A DNA stretch of 64,000 nt. Origin: Erythroxylum novogranatense (lineage: Eukaryota; Streptophyta; Magnoliopsida; Malpighiales; Erythroxylaceae). The notes beneath the pieces were generated by a model. It was not told where the DNA came from. It did not search any database and saw nothing but the letters and a program-made list of their open reading frames with translations. This document shows, piece by piece, positions 1-10,267 of the stretch; the first letter of the stretch is position 1; the number at the start of each line of letters is the position of its first letter. The translations under genes were made by a program, and so were the position numbers. Where the stretch lies: positions 13,695,225 through 13,759,224 of the forward strand of contig CM057226.1 of NCBI GenBank assembly GCA_029891385.1, given 5' to 3'.

Positions 1-25
1 ACACCCCAAAGTGTAAAGCACATAG

Positions 26-1451
26 GTTACAAATGGGTTTTGTTGAAAACGAAATGAGAAAATGAGATTGTGAGATCAAAGCTCGACTTGTTGCCTGAGG
101 TTTTTCTCAAAGACCGGAATTGACTATGAACAAACATACTCTCTGTTATGGATACAATTACGTTTAGATATTTAATCGACTTAATGATTATTCGAAGCTG
201 GAAATCGTCTTATGGATGTTATTCTGACTTACATGACGGATCACTGATAGTGATATTTACATGAAAATCCCGAAGGATTCAAATGCCTCTGACATTAAAA
301 TCACAACCAAAGGAAATGTATTCGATCAAATTGCAAAGATCCTTATATGGACTAAAGCAAACGGACGACGATGGTACAATCGTTTAAGCAAGTATCTATC
401 AAAGAAAGGATATGTAAATAGTCCTATTTGCCCTTGCATTTTATAAAGAAAACAACATCCGGATATGTGATTATCATTTGTCTATGTTGACGATTTGAAT
501 ATCATTAGTGCTGCTAAAGAAATCCAAGAAGCAATGATGTACTTAAAGAAGGAATTTGAAATGAAAGATCTTGGAAAAACTAAATATTGTCTTGGTCGCA
601 AATTGAACATAGACCAGCGGAATCTTTATGCATCAATCGACATATCTGAGAAAAGGTATTGAGGCGTTTTAATATGGATAAAGCAACTCCATTAAGTACA
701 CCAATGGTTGGTAGATCGCTTAATGTTGAGAAAGATCCATTTCGCCTGAAGAAAAGCGAAGAAGTTCTTAATTCAAGCGCCATATCTAAGTGCGATAGGA
801 GCTCTCATGTATCTTGCTAATTGTCTTAGACACGATATAGTTTTCTTTGTTAATCTATTAGCAAGATTTAGTTCATCTCTACGAAAAGGCCTTTGGAATG
901 GAATTAAACATCTATTCCGTTATCTTCAAGGTACAATTGATTTGGGATTATTTTACACTAAAATGCAAAACAAGTTTTGGTTGGTTATGCAGATCGAGTT
1001 ACTTATCGATCCGATAAAGCCGGATCCCAAACCGGTTATGTATTTACGTATGGAAACCTTGCAATTTCTTGGCGTTCACGAAACAAACACTTGTTGCTAC
1101 TTCTTCAAATCATGTGAAATCATTGCACTTCATGAAGCAAGCCGAGAATGTGTATGGTTAAGGTCGATGACGCACCACATTTTAACAACTTGTGGCTTAT
1201 CGATCAACAAAGAACCAACAATCATATTTGAAGACAATGCAACATGTATCGCTCAAATAAAGGAGGTTATATCAAAAGTGATAGAACCAAACATATCCTC
1301 CAAATTTTCCAATTCACCCAAGATCTCGACAAGAAAAAAGAAATCAACATCCAATATATTCAATCAAGCAACAATCTGCGGATCTTTTCACAAAGGCACT
1401 TCCTACTTTACCTTTCGGGAAGATGTCCACGAGATTGGAATCGACATCTAA
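26..1451 (+). pseudogene. copia reverse transcriptase / RNase H, degenerate
   Basis: Conceptual translation in shifting frames gives a copia polymerase: a YKWV start block near 26, the catalytic YVDD box at 483-494, a FEMKDLG block near 555-580, and a YLSAIGALMYLA block near 780-825. RNase H-like sequence runs through 807-1451, with a PTIIFEDNATCIAQ block near 1215-1260. Stops occur from the first 100 bases onward and frames change several times, so no polyprotein can be made. It would have copied element RNA into DNA in virus-like particles. The assignment to copia is secure; the lineage is not. Confidence 0.88.
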
Positions 1452-1623
1452 GAAATTTATGAGGAAGAGCTCATTGTGTTAAATGAGGGGGCGTCTGTGA
1501 TTCACTCTTTTCCTTATCATGGTTTTTATCCCATTGGGTTTTCCCGATAAGGTTTTTAACGAGGCAACACCAAATGCGTTTAAAGGCGGAAAAGAGACAA
1601 TTATGTGGCACACCAAGGGGGAG

Positions 1624-1740
1624 TGTTATAAAAGATAGAAATAATATGGTGTACCACTAATTGTAGACACACCATTTTTTTCATAAGAAGAATTCTCCTC
1701 TCCCAAATATTCTTTCAAGTTTAGTTTCAGTTTTATAACA
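1624..1740 (+). repeat. 3' LTR of copia A (117 bp)
   Basis: Starts TG and ends CA with an inverted end TGTTATAA/TTATAACA, directly after the purine-rich tract CAAGGGGGAG that would prime plus-strand synthesis. This is short even for copia elements, whose LTRs are usually a few hundred bases. The partner LTR is outside the window, so the boundary rests on the end motifs and the polypurine tract. Confidence 0.75.
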
Positions 1741-3252
1741 GAACCATTTTTATTGTCTATTTTATTTTTGATAAAAGTAGTCCATGGCAACTAACCTTCT
1801 TGCCCTTGCTCATGGCCAAGCCTGCTTGTGCACCCTATGACCAAAACTCTATTTCTACATCTTCATTAATAAAAGATAGTCATTTCTATGCAAGTTCATA
1901 AATATAAGCAATTTTATACCAATATTAAAGTATTAATTATTAATTCAAACTTTTAATTTTTATTTAATAGACTCTTAACTATGGTTTCATCTTTGTTAAA
2001 GAATTTGTATTGAGCAACCAATTTAATTTTCAATAATCATTTTTGCTGTTATTATTAGCCAAGAGTTTATACATATTATGCTAACATATATTTTTAAAAA
2101 TATTTTATTATTTCTTGTAAGTTATTGAAATTTTGGTAATAGGTTTTGTTTTGTCCTTGATAGCTATATTGCATTTTCTTTTTTATATTTCTAATCTTTT
2201 TCAATAAAAATAGTACTTTAACAGTTTGAGTTTTCTCATTTGGTATACTCCTAAAGTTACAATTTATGTGTTTCCTTTAGGTTAATTCTTTTAATTCTAA
2301 TCTTGTTCTTGTTAAAATAACATAGATTTTATAAGAGGATAAATTTTTTAATTGGAGAAAACATCATAAATTCTTAATTATAGTAAATTTCTTTTCTAAT
2401 CTTGATGTTGTGTTTTTAAAATAAAAATATATATTAATAAACACTGCAAAATGTGGGTGCCAAAGTCGGGAACAGGTCTTCTATTCCCCACAACCTTATT
2501 CTCATCTCATCTCAATCGTCCAATTTTTGTAAGTTCTATTTATTAAATGGATAAATCTGTATGGAACATAGCAGTAACAAATTAAAACGAACAAGCGATC
2601 TAGTCCAGTCAAAGTCGACTACAAAAAAAGGACAATAAAGGCATAAAATAAAAATACATGTGGAAAGGATCCAAGCAGAGAGTTTGTATAATATTCCATC
2701 TTAGAATTAACCCAGTCTTGAAACAATAGATAATGTTATTCTTGAGTAACCAAAAGTGATAGATCTAGGTCATAAAAATAAAAAAAAAGTTATTGTTTGA
2801 AAAATAAAAATAAAAATATTGGTAAGACAAGAGGTGTAAGGTTTAAAAGAAATAAAATAAAAATTTAAATATAATTAAAGAAAATTGTCCTTATCTATCA
2901 AAAAAGTTAAAGTTTAACTAAAAAATGTTAAATAATTTTTTATTTATTTTAGTTTAAAAGAACATATTAATTATAAAAATTGATTGATTAATTAGTAAAC
3001 TGATAATTTTTAACAAAATAGTTATTAAAATAAATCGAATGTGTAAGTTAAAAATCAAAAGCGTAAAGTTGAGCAGTTTAAAATTTTTACGATCAAAATA
3101 GCAGATCTAGTTGAATTTTTAATAATTGATTTATAATATAAATTTTTGTTTAATTCTTAACATTAAAGATAATAGTTTTACACATTTATTTTGCTTTACC
3201 ATTAAAAAACAATCATAAAGTAGAGAATCTTTGTAAATATACGTTCACTTGT

Positions 3253-3262
3253 CTATATATAG
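3253..3262 (+). promoter_or_regulatory. Candidate TATA box shared by both duplicates
   Basis: The palindromic TATA motif CTATATATAG is kept in both duplicate copies (also at 39454-39463), followed in both by about 500 bases that end in CTCCAAG and a consensus donor GTAAGT. This is the layout of a promoter plus a 5' untranslated exon, and the next duplicated gene downstream is the subtilase. Use in vivo is inference. Confidence 0.35.
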
Positions 3263-3514
3263 ACTACGTGGAAAGCTTGAATTTGAACTTTTATCATATT
3301 ATGCTAAAGTATTGACTATACGTTAAAGATTTTGTAAAATAATATGCTCCTTCTGTCAATCTTGACAGCAAACCGGTGGGTGGTCAAGAGAAGAACCCAA
3401 TAATTTGTGGTCCAGCAGAGACCAATAATAGAAAGTAAAGTGTCAGCAACCAAAGCTTTTTCTTTCATTCGTTGCCCCGCAAGGAAATATCGTGGAAGCC
3501 GACATGCACGTGGA

Positions 3515-3793
3515 CATGGTTTTAAAACTCGGATTGGATCGGTCGATTGACCGGTAATCAGTCGGTGGTCCGATTCGGTTGATGTTTTAAAATCGATACA
3601 AAAATCAACGTCTGAATCGATTAAAAGCTAATTGATTGATTTGGTCGGATGGATTGATCCGATAATTATTATTATTTTTCTTTTTATTTTGAATTTTTTT
3701 AAATATTTTTAATATTATATATAATTAAATATAATTATTACATAATTATTACGTCACACCGGTTCGATGACCGATCTGGATTTTAGAACATTG
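3515..3793. mobile_element. hAT-type MITE, 279 bp
   Basis: Copy 2 lacks this segment and keeps the uninterrupted site at 39728-39735. The flanks CACGTGGA and CACATGGA form an 8-bp target duplication with one mismatch, the hAT signature. The termini are inverted: the left end starts CATGGTTTTAAAAC and the right end, reverse-complemented, starts CAATGTTCTAAAATC. Both continue into GATCGGTC/ACCGG-rich sequence. There is no coding capacity. Its ends resemble those of the 4.1-kb hAT element at 16715-20792, a plausible source of transposase for the family. Confidence 0.85.
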
Positions 3794-4427
3794 CACATGG
3801 ATGAAGAAAAGCGTACACCGCAACTCCAAGGTAAGTAAAACAAATAATTGTGTTTTTTAAATAGTTGATTATAAAGTCACCAACCATTTGATTATAATAT
3901 AGTTTTTAAAATAATGTTAAGTATTGTAAAAATGTAAATTATGTGTTATAATTAATATTTTAGATTAAAAGTTAGGTTTAAAAGGTTCAACGGTATTGAA
4001 CCGTCTTAAAGTCAAATAAAGATTGAATAAAATTATATATATCAAAATTATGAAATTTAATTAGAAAAGATATTATTACATAAAGATTAATTAATTATAG
4101 TTTATCTAATAAGTTATTAATTTAAATTTTGATCTATTAACTAATAAATTGATTAATTTTAAGCGAATCGAAAAGTTAAATGATTCAAGATTTTTAGTGT
4201 CAAACCGATCAAACTAGTTGAGTTTTTAATCATTAGTTATAATGTACAAGTTATAAGAGATAGATGCAAAGTTTTAGCAGTAAAATTTCAAAAGTATGTA
4301 ATAATTTATTAATTGCACATATCAAATAAGTTGTTTTGAAAATTAAGAAATGAGTTGGAGAAAACAAATATTTATATAAATAAAATTTGTTACCATGTTG
4401 TAAGTAATATATTAAACTCACTTAACG

Positions 4428-4595
4428 TGTTATTATAGAGATTAGGTTGTGTAAAGAATCATTCTATTCAACCAAATCAAATGTTATATAGATTATACAT
4501 CAATAAATAATAACATAAGTAACAAAAATATCTACAATATCTTAATAAACTAGATAAGAAGAGTAGATAATCTACAACTAAGTCATGCCTTATCA
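4428..4595 (-). repeat. 3' LTR of copia B
   Basis: Matches 9531-9651 over the segment from TATAGAGATTAGGTTG to ACTAGATAAG, with small differences. On the minus strand it follows the purine tract TGTGGGGGCA and begins TGATAAGG. The extra 35-40 bases at its outer start are missing from the 5' LTR. Confidence 0.75.
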
Positions 4596-4869
4596 TGCCC
4601 CCACATGATGAACTTTCTTTCGAAAACGTTCATTTTGTCTCAAAATGTCTCAAATTTGGCTCGAGCTAGTGGTTTAATGAATGCATCCAAGTTTGGTTGT
4701 GAGTGGAAATGTGACAAACTTGAAGCTGATTGTTTTGTACTTGTTCCCGGAAAAAATAATAATCAAGTGCAAGATGTTTCATCCTTGAATGATAAACAGG
4801 ATTGGAACAAACATAACTGGCACTGATGTTATCACAAAAAAATTGGAAGTGTAGGTATAAGAAGATGCA

Positions 4870-5339
4870 ATTCCTTAATAAGTTTTTGTAGCTACATGAT
4901 TTCCATTGTTGTGTTAGCTATAGCTTAATATCCCGCTTCAGTCGATGAGCGAGCTGCAGTCCTCTGATGTTTGGAGTACCATGAGATAGGATTTCCACCA
5001 AAGTAGATAATGTAGGCAGAGGTGGAGACTTTGGAGTCCACATTGCCATCCCAATCAGCATCACCGTAGGCTTCCAGTTTAAGATTCATGGAGCGAGATA
5101 GTTGAAGACCATTATCGAATGTGAACTTCAAATACCAAAGAGTTTGTTTTGGCTATTGAAAGTGAGTGTTAAAAGACTTGCGCATAAACTGAGACTTCTT
5201 GTTGATTGCATAACTCATATATGGACAAGTGATAGTCACATATTGTAAAACGCCCAAAATATTGCAATATGAAGTAGATTCGACGGGTGTTGTAACATAA
5301 TGATCTACAAAAATGACATAAAAATAATAACTATCTAGA
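4870..5339 (-). pseudogene. copia RT C-terminus / RNase H remnant
   Basis: Minus-strand translation gives a weakened block ILGVLQYVTITCPYMSYA, then LKLEAYGDADWDGNVDSK and GNPISWYSKHQRTAARSSTEA, which are characteristic of copia RNase H, followed by a stop after AGY. The longest clean stretch is 4925-5131. Upstream it is joined, through a deletion, to the start of integrase now found at 7732 onwards. Confidence 0.85.
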
Positions 5340-5486
5340 GAGACTGTAACACCCCAAATTAGGGGTTAGCATATTAAGCAACTTTAGTCCGATTTATGTT
5401 ATGTCTCTTTGACATTTTGGCATGCATTCATGACATTTTCCGGGTACATTGGTTTAATGACACTTCATATTGATTCGGACTGTATT

Positions 5487-6421
5487 AAGATAATTTTAGT
5501 AATTTTTGGATACTTCGATGATTTTTAGAAATTGTTGGTGACGTATTTAGTATTTTTGAACAATTATTTGGAAGTCATTATTTTATGACGAAATTTTTGG
5601 TGAATTTTTGGAAGCTGTCTAGGAATTCTGGGTATTTGTTTGTTCTAAGAATTCATAAGTGTGTTTTTGGATAATTAACTATTCATTCAATAGACTAATT
5701 GAATAAGTGGACGAATATATACGAGTTGATTAATTATTTTGAGACAGAACCGATAGCGTTCATTGGTGTTGTTCCGCAGCTCTGTCAGTCTGATTTCGAT
5801 CTGCTTTTCTGCTGCAGATCACGAGGTTAGTCCTTTTGATAATGAATCTATGGTCTGTTCTTGTCCTTTATAAGATAGTCGGATGAGATCTGATATTGGT
5901 AAAAGAAATTTTTAGATCTATAAGATTTGACGATTTGGATGATTCTGATAGGTTAAGATAATTTTAGTAATTTTTTGATACTTCGATGATTTTTAGAAAT
6001 TTTTGGTGACGTATTTAGTATTTTTGAACAATTATTTGGAAGTCATTATTTTATGACGAAATTTTTGGTGAATTTTGGAAGTATGCAGGAATTACGGATA
6101 TTTATTTGTTCTAAGAATTCATAAGTGTGTTTTTGGGTAATTAACTATTCATTCAATAGTACTAATTGAATAAGTGGACGAATATATACGGGTTGATTAA
6201 TTATTTTGAGACAGAACCGATAGCGTTCATCGGTGTTATTCCGCAGCTCTGTCAGTCTAATTTCGATCTGCTTTTCTGTTGCAAATCACGAGGTTAGTCC
6301 TTTTGATAATGAATCTATGGTCTGTTCTTGTCCTTTATAAGATAGTCGGATGAGATCTAATATTGGTAAAAGAAATTTTTAGATCTATAAGATTTGACGA
6401 TTTGGATGATTCTGATAGGTT
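5487..6421. repeat. 468-bp tandem duplication inside the solo LTR
   Basis: The segment 5487-5954, from AAGATAATTTTAGTAATTTT to GATTCTGATAGGTT, is repeated head to tail at 5955-6421 with few substitutions and small indels. The unit includes a stretch resembling a transcribed leader, with a CACGAGGTTAGTCC block. Confidence 0.92.
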
Positions 6422-7104
6422 AGATTTGTTAAATAGGTTAGTTTTTAAGTGATGATGCTAAAAGAATTGAGAAGAAAAGAAAGGAAAGTGAAAAAAAAAA
6501 GAAATTTTTGAAAGTCGAAGAAGATGATGAACAGTGCAGCATAGTGATGAATAGTATATAGTGTAATAATACGTATTTTGAGCGAGATCCGACGTATTTT
6601 GAGCGATAATAATACGTATTTGTGAATAGTAATCGTATTTTAAACGATGAAATCTCGGAAATTTGCATGAACATCCTCATGTATCATACGATAATTATGC
6701 ACAATAATAATTTGTATCATGTTCCTATTATAGAGAACGACCACTTTGCCAGATATTGCTTGGGACTTCGAGGCAATAAATAGTAAGACGATTTAAGGTC
6801 GATGTCGGGACTTTCGGTCATGTCAATAATTCGATAAGTATATCGGTAATAAGTAAGAGACCGAGACGGTCTCACTTTGATTTTTTGTCTTGAATTGTGT
6901 CTTGGTCCGGACAATGAATGTCCGCGTGCTCGTATGTCTTTATCTTGATTGTATCTTTATTCGGATAATGAGCATGAGGCGATTGTTGCATGATTATTTT
7001 ATTGGAAGTGCTAATTTATTGCACATGAAATGTCCGGAATGATTTGTTCGTCCGAGTTGTGGGTAAATAGGCATGCCTAGAAGGGTTCAGAAGCGCTTCG
7101 CGTG

Positions 7105-7265
7105 ACACTTGGTGTCGAGACTTCGGTCTTCTGTGACACCGGTGTCGAGACTTTGGTCTTCGTGACACTTCGGTGTCTTCGATATGGACACTTGATTGTC
7201 GAGACTTGATCTTCTGTGACACGGTGTCTTCGATATGGACACTTGTGTCGAGACTTGATCTTCGA
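7105..7265 (+). repeat. Array of short hairpins
   Basis: Repeating GTGTC...GACAC stems. The first two contain an inner stem AGAC-loop-GTCT with loops TTCG (7122-7125) and TTTG (7152-7155). Outer stem pairs are 7112-7116 with 7135-7139, 7142-7146 with 7164-7168, 7173-7177 with 7187-7191, and 7224-7228 with 7238-7242. Confidence 0.7.
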
Positions 7266-7731
7266 TAAGTCCGTTACCCACTTCTATTTTATGGACTTTT
7301 GATTTGTTTTGTGCATTAATGATAACATACATTATGAAGTGCATTTTGCCGAGTATTAATCTCGAATGCATGCTTATATCGTTATTGTGAAAAGAAATTG
7401 GTTAAATTAGATAAATGATTACTCACTAAGCTATAAGCTTAACACGGTGGATTTGCCCCGTGTAGGTACAGAGCAAAGAGATTAAAGACTGAGACAAGTC
7501 AACCGCAGTGGCCAAAAGAGTCTGAGTTTTGTGTTGCGCGAATATGTATCTTGTTTGGTTTGTTTGGGCCTGTAAATATTTTTTTCGATTTGTTTCTAAG
7601 TCTGAGATGTATTATATGTGTGTTAAACTTAGTTTTTAAAATAATGCATATGTGTAATGTTTGATTTTGTTTGTTATGTCTTGGGTGGCATCCATGTATC
7701 CTCCCAGGGGGTATTTGGGTGTTACAGAGAC

Positions 7732-8500
7732 CATTGGAGTCGGACCCCAAACATCCGCAAACATAAGTTACATTGGCTTATTACTAACTAAATGTTGAAA
7801 AGAAAATGACAATTTATGACCGTTTGCGCATTTGCACGAGACACAAACAGATGACTACTGATGGACTCTTAAGTGGAAATAAGGACAAGAGATGTCGAGA
7901 GACTCTAAGAGACGGATGACCAAGGGTGTGATGAAGAACATCTGGTTGTAGTGCTTTTGTGAACAAAACTATTGGTGTTAGGTTGCGAAGATTGAGATTG
8001 TATAGATCTCCATAACTAAATCCCGTGAGAAGTACCGCTCTTGTCAATAAGTCCTCCACTTGAAAAAATTTGGAAAAAATTCCACAAACTCCGTTAGTAA
8101 TGCAATTTTTTTAAATCGAATTAGGATTGCGACTAATGTTTGGTACATAAAGAACATTGTCAAAAAATAAAGATTTTGTGTTGGTTGGAACCCGAAAACT
8201 TCCCATATGAGAGATTGGGAGATTGAAACCGTCACCTACTTGAAGTTTTTGATTGCCTGAATACGGCATGCTAAGGCTTAATTTGTAAAGCCCAGTAGTG
8301 ATATGGTGAGATGCCCCTGAATCGAGAATCCAATCTTAGGAAGAGGCTATAGCAGGTGCTGAATGAGCCGAAGGAGTAGGTACTGATTGTGCAGGATATG
8401 TCGAGGGATCATTCGCTGAGGAGCTGATGTGTGCAGATGTTGCGTAATAACGTTCCTGCTGTGATTATGGATGCTGGTAGCTCACTTTAGGCGTAGAGAG
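7732..8500 (-). pseudogene. copia B protease to integrase start, degenerate
   Basis: Minus-strand translation shows a pre-integrase block with LHHTLGHPSLRV (near 7910-7950), and then FADVWGPTPMVS running into the TSD of the nested solo LTR, the opening of the copia integrase core. Frames change at least twice (8235-8044, then 8059-7814). The intact region would have encoded the protease C-terminal part and the zinc-binding integrase N-domain. Confidence 0.75.
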
Positions 8501-8507
8501 TGCCAGG

Positions 8508-9437
8508 CTAAACAAACTGTATTGCACCAGGCTGGGATGCAAACTGCGTCGCACCAGTAGCACCGACATGTGAGAATGCAAGATGAGCGCCTAGTCTTGC
8601 ACCAATTTTGAGCCCACGTCTTAGCTTCTGGCAGTCCTTTGTTGAGTGCCTAGGCTTGTCACAGTATTGGCAGATTACATCACGTAGAAAATTGGATTTG
8701 GGAGCTGCTTGCATCAACTGGTATCCATGGCACTGATAGTGCTGACCCGACCTTTGTCCTCCGCCATGTTATGATTGCCACACCTGACTTTTAGAATTTA
8801 TAGCGATGACAGATGCAGGAAAACTTCCATTTTTCTTTGTTAGAAACGTTTCATGATTGAAAAGTTTGTCATAAAGGTCTTCAAAGGAAATTGGGCTCTC
8901 AAGAGCCCAGAGAGCCGCACACAAATCGTTATACTCAATTCGAGGGCTATTAAGAGTGTGAATGATGAGGTCTGTGTCGTCTACAACACTGCTAATAATA
9001 GCAAGTTCAACAGCGATGCTTTTGATTCGCTGGAGATACTCCAAAACAATCTAGTTTGTTTTTGTGAGATTAATTAGTCGTTCCTTGAGAGTCATGATGC
9101 GAGAACGAGACTTATTTGCTTACAGTCGAGCAAGTAAAGCCCAAGCTTGATGAGAAGTTTGCACGTCGCCTAACATGTTGATGATTGTTGCATTAATAGA
9201 ACTTGTGACGACATGGAGAACAAGGCAATCCTGCCTTATCGATTTCTTGAAGTCAACTACAGTTTCTTCAGGACATGGAGTACTTCCATCGGCATATCCC
9301 AACAAGTCGTAACCGATGAACAATGAAGTAAGCTGGACTCTCGAAGCCGGATAATTATGTCTGGTGAGTTTGAATCTAGTTTGCATATTTAAGGCGCCTG
9401 AGTTATTTTTAGCGACAAGAACAACATCTGGAGCCAT
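8508..9437 (-). pseudogene. copia gag (UBN2-type) with CCHC knuckle, frameshifted
   Basis: Gag starts at 9437 with MAPDVVLVAKNNSGALNMQT and keeps the typical block YPASRVQLTSLFIGYDLLGY (9437-9120). It continues in another frame at 9044-8769 (YLQRIKSIAVELAI... and YDKLFNHETFL) and at 8717-8508 with the knuckle CQYCDKPRHSTKDC, spacing CX2CX4HX4C. Gag would package element RNA. At least two frame changes break it. The start is placed just inside the primer binding site, as expected. Confidence 0.85.
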
Positions 9438-9518
9438 GATTTATGTGGTGGGTTCGATCTGTAAAGCAAAGAAAAAAATGCGCGAAAGCAAAATTTTGTG
9501 TTCCGTTAGGATGAAATA

Positions 9519-9530
9519 GCTCTGATACCA
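9519..9530 (-). other. Primer binding site of copia B
   Basis: On the minus strand it reads TGGTATCAGAGC, the usual plant copia site complementary to initiator tRNA-Met, directly after the 5' LTR. Confidence 0.85.
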
Positions 9531-9651
9531 TATAAAGATTAGGTTGTGTAAAGAATCATTCTATTTAACCAAATAAAATGTTGCGTAGATACATCAATAA
9601 ATAACAAAATGAGTAACAAAAATATCTACAATATCTTAACAAACTAGATAA
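9531..9651 (-). repeat. 5' LTR of copia B (outer end truncated)
   Basis: Matches the 3' LTR at 4428-4595 up to ACTAGATAAG, after which unrelated sequence begins. It therefore lacks the outer 35-40 bases. Confidence 0.75.
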
Positions 9652-10267
9652 GGCTTTTAACTTGAACATTTCCGATTATATGACTTGAATGCATAATACA
9701 CTTCTTCTTTTGAAATGAAGGAATAAGGACACCAACAACATTTTTATGTTAACTTTTGAATTTAAGAGAGTTACATGGTTAAAAATAATTAATTAAATAT
9801 TTATCAATAATACTATTTATAAGCTTATAAAATCCTTAACCTCTCATTTCAATTTTGACATTCATCCTCATCTGAAAAGTCATAATTAAAAAAATTGTAC
9901 AAAATGTCTCGTTCCTTTTTACTATAATAGGGGTAAATTTCAGGATTCGAAGCTCTTCGATTTGTGAAAATTAAAAGAGAGTCATCAATTATATGCAAAC
10001 TTTCTTTTGTATTTTACAAAAAGAATATTTTTATAATTCAAAACTATGATCTTCCGATTTTTAAAATTTTTAGCAGTTGATCAAAAGCTAGCTTAACTGA
10101 AATATTATTTAATGAGGATCAAATCTTTTATTCTAGTTCTAATATTCCTATCATATTTTATTAAATTTTATCCATATATTTATATAAACTTACATAAATC
10201 TATAGATAAAATTGAATAGAACAGAATTAGGATAGCGTAAATTAACAGAGGATTTGACGTGGGTGGA
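9652..10267. other. Unassigned AT-rich DNA specific to copy 1
   Basis: No gene or recognisable element. This stretch and 4339-4427 have no counterpart in duplication copy 2, where the flanking blocks are nearly adjacent (40291 and 40333). Confidence 0.5.

Larger units (their letters stand above)
1..1740 (+). mobile_element. Ty1/copia retrotransposon, 3' part (copia A)
   Basis: The window opens inside the reverse transcriptase of a copia element. It continues through RNase H to a polypurine tract and a 3' LTR ending at 1740. The 5' half lies outside the window. The LTR is short and begins TGTTATAA and ends TTATAACA. Immediately to the right the sequence matches 22305 onwards, so the element sits at the left edge of the subtilase segmental duplication. 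The 5-bp target duplication cannot be tested because the left end is missing. Confidence 0.9.
1741..4427. repeat. Segmental duplication copy 1, upstream part (non-coding)
   Basis: No gene is visible. Positions 1741-1890 match 22305-22465, and 2164-4338 match 38458-40291 with scattered substitutions and small indels. Positions 1891-2163 have no partner in copy 2, where a copia insertion and deletion removed it. The block holds a conserved TATA-like site (3253-3262), a conserved splice-donor-like site (3831) and one MITE absent from copy 2. It lies about 9 kb upstream of subtilase 1 because of later insertions. Confidence 0.85.
5345..7726 (+). mobile_element. Solo LTR of a long-LTR (gypsy-type) retrotransposon, 2382 bp
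   Basis: Starts TGTAACACCC and ends GGGTGTTACA, and is flanked on both sides by GAGAC (5340-5344 and 7727-7731), a 5-bp target duplication. It interrupts copia B integrase codons. No coding sequence lies inside, so it is a solo LTR left by LTR-LTR recombination. Orientation is inferred from landmark order (hairpin array, then ACTCACTAAGC, then the 3' end) shared with the LTR at 57201. It contains a 468-bp tandem duplication (5487-6421) and a hairpin array (7105-7265). Confidence 0.88.
4428..9651 (-). mobile_element. Ty1/copia retrotransposon, reverse, internally deleted (copia B)
   Basis: Read on the minus strand: 5' LTR (about 9651-9531), tRNA-Met-type primer binding site (9530-9519), gag, CCHC knuckle, the pre-integrase block, the start of integrase, then directly the RT/RNase H region, polypurine tract and 3' LTR. 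Most of integrase and the N-terminal part of RT are missing. The two LTR copies match over about 120 bases, but the outer end of the 5' LTR is cut short and no target duplication is visible. A solo LTR (5345-7726) is nested inside. Confidence 0.88.
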
